Of a stretch of DNA of 64,000 nucleotides, positions 58,940-64,000 are shown piece by piece. The translations under genes and the position numbers were made by a program. Source of the DNA: Roseococcus suduntuyensis (lineage in GTDB: Bacteria > Pseudomonadota > Alphaproteobacteria > Acetobacterales > Acetobacteraceae); contig NZ_JACIDJ010000003.1 in assembly GCF_014196305.1 (NCBI RefSeq), positions 368,168-432,167 of the forward strand. Direction: 5' to 3'. The notes beneath the pieces were generated by a model. It saw only the letters and a list, made by a program, of their open reading frames with translations, did no database searches and was not told where the DNA came from. How positions within the stretch are numbered: position 1 is the first letter of the stretch; each line of letters opens with the position of its first letter.

Positions 58940-60586
58940 TCAACCGGCGGCTGGTAACAGCCGGCCGCCCGCCAGGCGCAGGACACGGTCCAGCGGCTCC
59001 ACCCCGGTCAGTTCATGGGTCAGCAGCAGCAGGGAACGCCCCTCGCAGGCGGTGCCGAGCGTCACCAGGAAGGAGCGCGCGGCCTCGGCGTCCAGGCCCG
59101 CGGTGGGTTCGTCCAGGATGAGGATGTCGGCGGGCGGCAGCAGGGCGCGGGCGAGCGCGATGCGCCGCGCCTCCCCGCCCGAGAAGCGGGCGCCGCCCTC
59201 GCCGCAGAAGGTGTCGAGGCCCTCGGGCAGGCCGCGCACGAATTCGCCCACGCCCGCCTTGGCCAAGGCGCGCCACAGCGCCGCATCCGGCGCGCCGGGG
59301 GCAGCGATGCGCAGGTTGTTGGCGATGCTGTCGTCGAACAGCCGCGCGTCCTGCGCCAGATAGGCGATGCGGGCGCGCAGTTCGGGTGCCGCCAGGGTGG
59401 CGATGTCGGCGCCGCCCAGGGTGATGCGGCCGCCCTGGGGGGCCGCGAACTTCATCAGAAGTGCCGCGATGCTGGACTTGCCGGCGCCGGAGGGGCCCAG
59501 GATGGCCAGCCGCTCGGCGGGGCGCAGCGTGAGGTCCAGCCCGTCCAGCACCGGCGGCATGCCCGCGCGCCAGCCGAAGCGCACGCCCTCGAAGCGCAGA
59601 TCGCGCCCCTCGGGCATGGCGGCGGGGGCCGTGGGTTCGGCCACGGGGGGCGGGGTGTCGGTGGTCTCGAAGAGGCGTCTCGCACCCGCGCCGGCGGTGG
59701 CCAGCGCGGCCCCCGCGCGGGGCATCAGCCCCAGCATCTCCAGTGCGGCGATGCCCAGGAACAGGGCCAGCACGGCCAACGCCGCCCCCGCCTCGCCGGC
59801 CCAGAGCCCCCAGGCAAGGCCGCCCAGCAGGGCCAGCTGGGTCAGCGTCTGGCCCAGCGCGCCCGCCATGGCCCCGCGCCCCACCAGGCGCCGCTGCGCG
59901 CGCATCATGGCGGCATCGGCCTGCGCGAGGCGGCGGGCGGCGGCGGGCTCGGCATTGGCGGCCAGCGTGTCCTCCAGCCCGGCCAGCGGGTCCACGGCGG
60001 CGGCGCGCATCTCGCCGCGGCGGGCGGCGGCCTCGGTGGCGGCGCGGGCGGCGGCGGGCGCCAAGGCGAGCGGCAGCACCAGCGCCAGCAGCAGCGGCAG
60101 GGCCATCAGCACCAGCAGCCAGGGCTCGGCGCCCAGCAGGATCGCGATGGCCAGCACGGCGGCGAGCGCCCCCGCCGCCGGCACCACGGCGCCCAGGTAG
60201 AAACGGTCCAGCGCGTCCACATCGGCGATCAGGCGTCCCAGCAGGTCGCCCGAGCCGCCCATGCCGATGCCGCCGGGGCGGCGCTCGGCCAGGCGGCGAA
60301 AGAACCAGACGCGGGTGTCGGCGAGCGCCCGGAAGGCCGCGTCATGGCTCGCCATGCGTTCCCACCAGCGGGTGGCGGGACGGATCAGCACGAAGGGGCG
60401 CAGCCAGAGCAGGGCCGCGATGCCGATCAGCCCGCCCCCCGTGACGCCGGCCGCCACCCCCTTGCCCGCCAGCGTCATGAGCGCGATGCCCGACAGCGCC
60501 GACACCATGGCGATGGCGAGCCCCGCGACCAGCGCCGGCCAGCGCGACCGCCACAGCCGCGCCACGCGGAACAGATCACTCCACAT
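58940..60586 (-). CDS. cydC: Thiol reductant ABC exporter subunit CydC
   Basis: This 548-residue half-transporter pairs with CydD to export glutathione and cysteine to the periplasm, needed for cytochrome bd and c assembly. Six membrane helices cover residues about 1-310. The ATPase domain has Walker A GPSGAGKSS (about 369), a degenerate signature FSGGEARR, Walker B ILILDEPTAGLD and LTHELTG. The start (60586) overlaps cydD by 11 nt. No cydAB is present in the window. Confidence 0.92.
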   Translation of the reverse strand: MWSDLFRVARLWRSRWPALVAGLAIAMVSALSGIALMTLAGKGVAAGVTGGGLIGIAALLWLRPFVLIRPATRWWERMASHDAAFRALADTRVWFFRRLAERRPGGIGMGGSGDLLGRLIADVDALDRFYLGAVVPAAGALAAVLAIAILLGAEPWLLVLMALPLLLALVLPLALAPAAARAATEAAARRGEMRAAAVDPLAGLEDTLAANAEPAAARRLAQADAAMMRAQRRLVGRGAMAGALGQTLTQLALLGGLAWGLWAGEAGAALAVLALFLGIAALEMLGLMPRAGAALATAGAGARRLFETTDTPPPVAEPTAPAAMPEGRDLRFEGVRFGWRAGMPPVLDGLDLTLRPAERLAILGPSGAGKSSIAALLMKFAAPQGGRITLGGADIATLAAPELRARIAYLAQDARLFDDSIANNLRIAAPGAPDAALWRALAKAGVGEFVRGLPEGLDTFCGEGGARFSGGEARRIALARALLPPADILILDEPTAGLDAEAARSFLVTLGTACEGRSLLLLTHELTGVEPLDRVLRLAGGRLLPAAG

Positions 60587-62240
60587 GCGACACCGCCATC
60601 CGCCCCGCGCCCAGTTCCAGCACCCGCGCCGACAGCCCGCGCAGCTGCGGCGAATGGGTGGCAATGATGGCCGTGCGCCCGGCGCAGAGGCGGGCGATGG
60701 CCTCCATCACCTCGGCCTCGGTGCCGGGGTCGAGCGCGGTGGTGGGCTCGTCCAGCAGGATGAGGGGGGCGTCGCGCAGGAACGCCCTGGCGAGGGCCAC
60801 GCGCTGGCGCTGCCCGCCGGAGAGGCCATAGCCCCCCTCGCCCACCTCGGTGTCGAGGCCCTGGGGCAGGCGGCGGGCGAAGGACATGACGCGGGCGGCC
60901 TCGGCGGCGCGGGTGATCTCGGCGGCGCTGGCGTCGGGGCGCGCGAGGGCGATGTTCTCGCGCAGCGTGCCCTGGAACAGATGCGCCCGCTGGCCGACAT
61001 AGGCCGAGAGGCGGCGCAGCTCGGCGGGCTTGAGGCGCGTCGCGTCCTGCCCGTTCAGCGCGATGCGGCCCGAGCTGGGGCGCGCGAAGCCCATCAGCAG
61101 CTTCAGCACCGAGGATTTGCCGCTGCCCGAGGGGCCGACCAGCAGCAGCGTCTCGCCGGGGCTGACGGCGAAGGTCAGGCGGTCCAGGGCGGGCCTGGGA
61201 TTGCCCTCGTAGCGCAGCGCCACCTCGGTGAAGGCCACCGTCACGCGCGGCGGCATGGATTCCAGCAGCAGGCCCTCGGCCGGCGGCGCCTCCAGCAGGG
61301 GGGCGAGGTCGGCGGCGGCACCCCGCGCCGACATCGCCTCGTGATAGGCCTGGGAGAAGGTCCGCAGCGGCTGGAAGAAGGCCGGCACCAGCAGGATGCA
61401 GAAGATGGCCGCCACGGGGTCGGGGTGGTTCGCGCCCAGATGCGCCCCATGCCGCCAGGCGAGGTAGGCGATGCTGCCGGCGGCCAGCAATTCCAGCACG
61501 GTGGTCGAGAGGAAGGCCACGCGCAGCACGCGCATGGTGCGGGTGCGGAATTCCTCGGCGACCTGGCCCAGGTGCCGGGCCTCGTCCTCGGCGCGGTTGA
61601 ACTGCACCAGGGTGGAGAGGCCGCGCAGCCGGTCCACGAAGCGGCCGGAGAGGCGGCCCAGCACGTCCATCTGGCGCCGGCTCTCCCGCGCCGCGCCGAT
61701 GCCGGTGACGGCCATGCCGACCGGCACCAGCAGCCCCATCACCAGCAGGACCAGCGCCGTGACCCAGTCGGCCCAGGCGGCGACCAGGATGATGGTGGCG
61801 GGTGCGAGGATGGCCAGCGCCACCGCGGGCAGCCAGCGGGCGAAGAAGCCGTCCAGCGCCTCCACGCGGTCCACCAGCAGGGCGGCCTTCTCGCCCACGC
61901 CGCGCTTGTCGTCGGGGCCGAGTTCCATCAGGCGCGCGAAAAGGGCGGTGCGGAGCTTCGCACGCGCGGCCTCACCCGCCCGGTTCTGCGCGGCCTCCTG
62001 CGCCATGCCGAGGCCCGCCATGGCCAGCACCAGCAGGGCGGCGATGCCGAGATCCTCCCAGCCGCCGCCCGCGAAGCCCAGCAGCGTGGCCAGCACGCGC
62101 GCGATCAGGAAGGCGAGGCCCACGGCGCAGAGCGTGGTGGCGAGGCCGAGCGCGACCGGCAGCGCCACGCGCCCCCGCTGGGCGCGCGCCTGCCGCATGA
62201 GCCAGGCCGACGCCGCGCGGCCATTCGAAGGCGATTCCAT
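60576..62240 (-). CDS. cydD: Thiol reductant ABC exporter subunit CydD
   Basis: This 554-residue partner of CydC has six membrane helices in the first 310 residues (VALPVALGLATTLCAVGLAFLIA first). The C-terminal ATPase has Walker A GPSGSGKSS, signature LSGGQRQR, Walker B ILLDEPTTALD and ATHSPQL. The ATG at 62240 is taken as the start; GAAGGG sits immediately before it and is oddly close, so the start is less sure than the frame. It overlaps cydC by 11 nt and is divergent from a polysaccharide deacetylase gene. Confidence 0.92.
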   Translation of the reverse strand: MESPSNGRAASAWLMRQARAQRGRVALPVALGLATTLCAVGLAFLIARVLATLLGFAGGGWEDLGIAALLVLAMAGLGMAQEAAQNRAGEAARAKLRTALFARLMELGPDDKRGVGEKAALLVDRVEALDGFFARWLPAVALAILAPATIILVAAWADWVTALVLLVMGLLVPVGMAVTGIGAARESRRQMDVLGRLSGRFVDRLRGLSTLVQFNRAEDEARHLGQVAEEFRTRTMRVLRVAFLSTTVLELLAAGSIAYLAWRHGAHLGANHPDPVAAIFCILLVPAFFQPLRTFSQAYHEAMSARGAAADLAPLLEAPPAEGLLLESMPPRVTVAFTEVALRYEGNPRPALDRLTFAVSPGETLLLVGPSGSGKSSVLKLLMGFARPSSGRIALNGQDATRLKPAELRRLSAYVGQRAHLFQGTLRENIALARPDASAAEITRAAEAARVMSFARRLPQGLDTEVGEGGYGLSGGQRQRVALARAFLRDAPLILLDEPTTALDPGTEAEVMEAIARLCAGRTAIIATHSPQLRGLSARVLELGAGRMAVSHVE

Positions 62241-62333
62241 CCCTTCGGTTCTTAAGGGAATCGCGTCGGTTGCGCCATGTCTTGCGGGACAAGCTTCCCC
62301 TTGCGACATGAACGCCAGATGAAGGATCGGACC

Positions 62334-63221
62334 ATGTTGCCCAGCCACGGCCGCTACGACTATCTGCCCTGGGCCCAGCGCCCGCGCCAATCCTGGCCCG
62401 GTGGGCGCAAGCTCGCGGTCTATCTCGGCGTCAACCTGGAGCATTTCGCCTTCGGCGAGGGGCTGGGCGCGGAACTCGCCCCCGGCGGCCCACAGCCCGA
62501 CATCCTGAACTACGCCTGGCGCGACTATGGCAACCGGGTCGGCGCCTGGCGGCTGTTGCAGATGCTGGACGAACTCTCCCTGCCCGCCACGGTGCTGCTG
62601 AACAGCGCCATGTACGGCTACGCGCCGGACCTCGTCGCCGCCCACCGCGCGCGCGGCGACGAGATCGCGGGCCATGGCCGCACCAATAGCGAACGCCAGT
62701 CCATCCTGCCCGAGGCCGAGGAAGCCGCGATGATCGCGGAATCCACCGCCGCCATCACGGCCCATGAGGGGGCGGCGCCGCGCGGCTGGCTCTCGCCCTG
62801 GATCGCGGAAAGCCGCGTCACGCCGGACCTGCTGGCCGAGGCCGGTTACCGCTACACGCTGAACTGGTGCATGGACGACCAGCCCGTCTGGATGCGCACC
62901 CGCGCCGGCCGGCTGCTCGCCATCCCCTACCCGCAGGAGGCGAACGACATCCCCTCCATCGTCGGCCGCAAGGATGGGGCGGAGCAGTTCGCGGACCTGC
63001 TCATCGCGGATTTCGCCGAACGGATGCGCCAGGTGGCCGATGGGCTGCCGCAGGTGATGGGCATCGCGCTGCACCCCTATATCGTGGGCCAGCCCTACCG
63101 GCTGCGCGCGCTGCGAAGGGCACTGACCGTGATCGCGGGGCAGCGCGAGGCGGTGTGGATCACGACGGCGGGCGGCGTCTTCGACCATTGCATGACCTGG
63201 CCGGAAGGAGCCCTGCGATGA
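62334..63221 (+). CDS. Polysaccharide deacetylase family protein (PuuE allantoinase-like)
   Basis: This 295-residue protein has the NodB-like TIM-barrel pattern of cofactor-independent allantoinase PuuE. RYDYLPWAQRPRQSWPGG at the N-terminus, LEHFAFGEGL, GDEIAGHGRTNSERQ near 110, RGWLSPWIAES near 148 and MGIALHPYIVGQPYR near 240 are visible. Substrate could be allantoin or an N-acyl compound. AAGGA favours the ATG at 62334; ATG 62319 is possible. It overlaps the lipocalin gene by 4 nt (ATGA). Confidence 0.85.
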   Translation: MLPSHGRYDYLPWAQRPRQSWPGGRKLAVYLGVNLEHFAFGEGLGAELAPGGPQPDILNYAWRDYGNRVGAWRLLQMLDELSLPATVLLNSAMYGYAPDLVAAHRARGDEIAGHGRTNSERQSILPEAEEAAMIAESTAAITAHEGAAPRGWLSPWIAESRVTPDLLAEAGYRYTLNWCMDDQPVWMRTRAGRLLAIPYPQEANDIPSIVGRKDGAEQFADLLIADFAERMRQVADGLPQVMGIALHPYIVGQPYRLRALRRALTVIAGQREAVWITTAGGVFDHCMTWPEGALR

Positions 63222-63754
63222 CGCGCACCCTGTTTCTCATGGCCCTGCTGGCGCTTTCCGCCTGCGGCGCCACCCGCCCCGGCCCCGAGACGCCCGCCAC
63301 GGTGGAGCGGGTGGACCTGCAACGCTATCTCGGCCTCTGGCACGAGGTGGCCCGCCTGCCGCAGAGCTTCCAGGACAGCCGCACGCTCCGTTGCGAGGAG
63401 ACGACGGCGGAATACACCGCCGCCGGGCCGGGGCGCATCACCGTGGTCAATTCCTGCGTGAACGGCCTCGACCCCGCCCGCCCGCGGCGCGACGCGCGCG
63501 GCCAGGCCTATGTGGTGGAGGGCAGCGAGGGCGCGCGGCTGCGCGTCAGCTTCTTCTGGCCCTTCTTCGGCGACTACTGGGTGCTGGGGCTGCACCCGGA
63601 CTATCGCTGGGCGCTGGTGGGTTCGCCCTCGCGCAGCTCGCTCTGGCTGCTGTCGCGCACGCCCGAGCTGGAGGAGGCGGAGGTGGAGCGCGCGCTGGCC
63701 ATCGCGCGGCGCGAGGGGTTTGACCTCACGCCACTGATTCGGGCGTCGCGCTAA
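63218..63754 (+). CDS. Outer-membrane lipoprotein, lipocalin (Blc-like)
   Basis: This 178-residue lipoprotein has a signal peptide with lipobox LALSAC (Cys near residue 16). The lipocalin signature is YLGLWHEVARLPQSFQ (GxW, about residues 38-54), followed by barrel strands (AEYTAAGPGRITVVNSC and DYWVLGLHPDYRWALVGSP, split). Blc-like lipocalins bind fatty acids or lysophospholipids at the outer membrane. GGAAGGAG precedes the ATG, which overlaps the deacetylase stop. The TAA stop lies 8 nt before a palindromic repeat. Confidence 0.92.
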   Translation: MTRTLFLMALLALSACGATRPGPETPATVERVDLQRYLGLWHEVARLPQSFQDSRTLRCEETTAEYTAAGPGRITVVNSCVNGLDPARPRRDARGQAYVVEGSEGARLRVSFFWPFFGDYWVLGLHPDYRWALVGSPSRSSLWLLSRTPELEEAEVERALAIARREGFDLTPLIRASR

Positions 63755-63762
63755 CCCAGCGG

Positions 63763-63801
63763 CCGATTCACGGCTTCGGTGACTCCACCGAAGCCGATCG
63801 G
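63763..63801 (-). repeat. Palindromic repeat, GAGT-loop variant of the GAAT family
   Basis: On the minus strand this 39-nt core has outer arms CCGAT and ATCGG and inner arms GGCTTCGGTG and CACCGAAGCC around a GAGT loop. GTGA stands before the 3' outer arm and CTAGCGT precedes the 5' arm. The inner stem differs from the 37.8-kb array at paired positions. It lies after the lipocalin gene. Confidence 0.85.
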
Positions 63802-63857
63802 ACGCTAGAGCATGCTGCGTTCACATGCGTTCACGCCGCCTGCTCCAACCTTTGTTG

Positions 63858-63907
63858 AGAGCGGGATTCAGCGTTTTCGGTGATTCCACCTCAACGCATC
63901 CCGCTCT
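63858..63907 (-). repeat. Palindromic repeat with a 10-bp outer stem (GAAT family)
   Basis: Outer arms are AGAGCGGGAT and ATCCCGCTCT, perfectly paired. Inner arms on the minus strand are GCGTT and GGTG with CACC and AACGC, a GAAT loop, a GA/GAA internal bulge and the TGA before the 3' arm. It sits 15 nt from the end of the transposase gene. The segment between this and the previous repeat (63808-63857) is a related imperfect GAGCA...TGCTC palindrome. Confidence 0.8.
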
Positions 63908-63922
63908 AGGCTCCGGACTCAT

Positions 63923-64000
63923 TCAGCACCAGCAGATGATCACGGCGGCGATGGCGACGGCGGAGGCGAAGTTCCGAGCGAGCTTGTCGTAGCGGGTGTG
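63923..64000 (-). mobile_element. IS5-family transposase, 3' end only
   Basis: The last 25 codons of a minus-strand gene are visible, ending RYDKLARNFASAVAIAAVIICWC and a TGA. This is the standard C-terminus of DDE transposases of the IS5 group (TRYDKLARNF is highly conserved). The rest lies beyond the window, so completeness and the far inverted repeat cannot be checked. The near end of the element must be in the 63908-63922 gap, next to the palindromic repeat. Confidence 0.8.

Overview
The window is very GC-rich, densely packed bacterial chromosome. It most resembles an alphaproteobacterium of the Acetobacteraceae (Roseomonas-like group). Supporting signs are the eno-ftsB-pdhABC-lpd-lipA-coq10 neighbourhood, an E1-beta subunit of pyruvate dehydrogenase that carries its own lipoyl domain, glyQ-glyS followed directly by ppdK, an Alphaproteobacteria-type UPF0262 protein, and many NMT1/THI5-type ABC transporters. 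The genus call is inference; no rRNA, tRNA, CRISPR array, prophage or replication origin was seen.

Layout. 1-4.8 kb: end of a hydantoin/Asp-Glu racemase gene, DUF983 and UPF0262 proteins, methionine-salvage mtnA, a quinone-reductase-like MDR enzyme and DUF3237. 4.9-9.8 kb: a TetR regulator and an RND efflux pump (lipoprotein adaptor plus permease), with related palindromic operator candidates in front of both. 9.9-14 kb: rhodanese, an NMT1-type ABC importer and a maleate-isomerase/arylmalonate-decarboxylase-like enzyme. 14-18.7 kb: an RTX/DUF4214 protein, gamma-glutamyltransferase and a D-aminopeptidase-type serine hydrolase. 19-24.6 kb: glyQ, glyS, ppdK with overlapping stop/start codons. 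24.9-28.9 kb (minus): a second NMT1-type ABC importer in an operon with a TRZ/ATZ-type amidohydrolase. 29-38 kb: Pat-like acyl-CoA-synthetase/GNAT fusion, HSL esterase, Zn alcohol dehydrogenase, a membrane protein fused to a spermidine-synthase-like domain, YraN and threonine aldolase. 38-49.5 kb (minus): coq10, lipA, lpd, a GNAT protein, pdhC, pdhB, pdhA, ftsB and eno, interrupted by an opposite-strand MFS + PhyH pair. 49.6-56.7 kb: a Zur-box-controlled DUF1826-COG0523 zinc module, then a tightly overlapping run of renalase-like, PNPOx-like, DUF3253, DUF1499-fusion and GT4-GT2 fusion genes. 56.7-62.2 kb (minus): recQ, an OmpA-like lipoprotein and cydC/cydD. 62.3-64 kb: PuuE-like deacetylase, lipocalin, and the 3' end of an IS5-family transposase.

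The most unusual thread is a dispersed palindromic repeat family seen at seven intergenic sites. Its core is about 37-39 nt: an outer stem ending in GAT/ATC, an inner stem, usually a GAAT loop, and an unpaired TGA on the 3' side. The stems covary between copies (GCGAT/ATCGC, CCGAT/ATCGG, CTGAT/ATCAG, ATGAT/ATCAT). Copies occur singly or as 52-54 bp tandem arrays, and several start exactly at the TAG stop codon of the upstream gene. The other main candidates are the leaderless-looking Zur-regulated DUF1826 gene, a duplicated insertion in its COG0523 partner, and the DUF1499/methyltransferase-like plus two-domain glycosyltransferase cassette.
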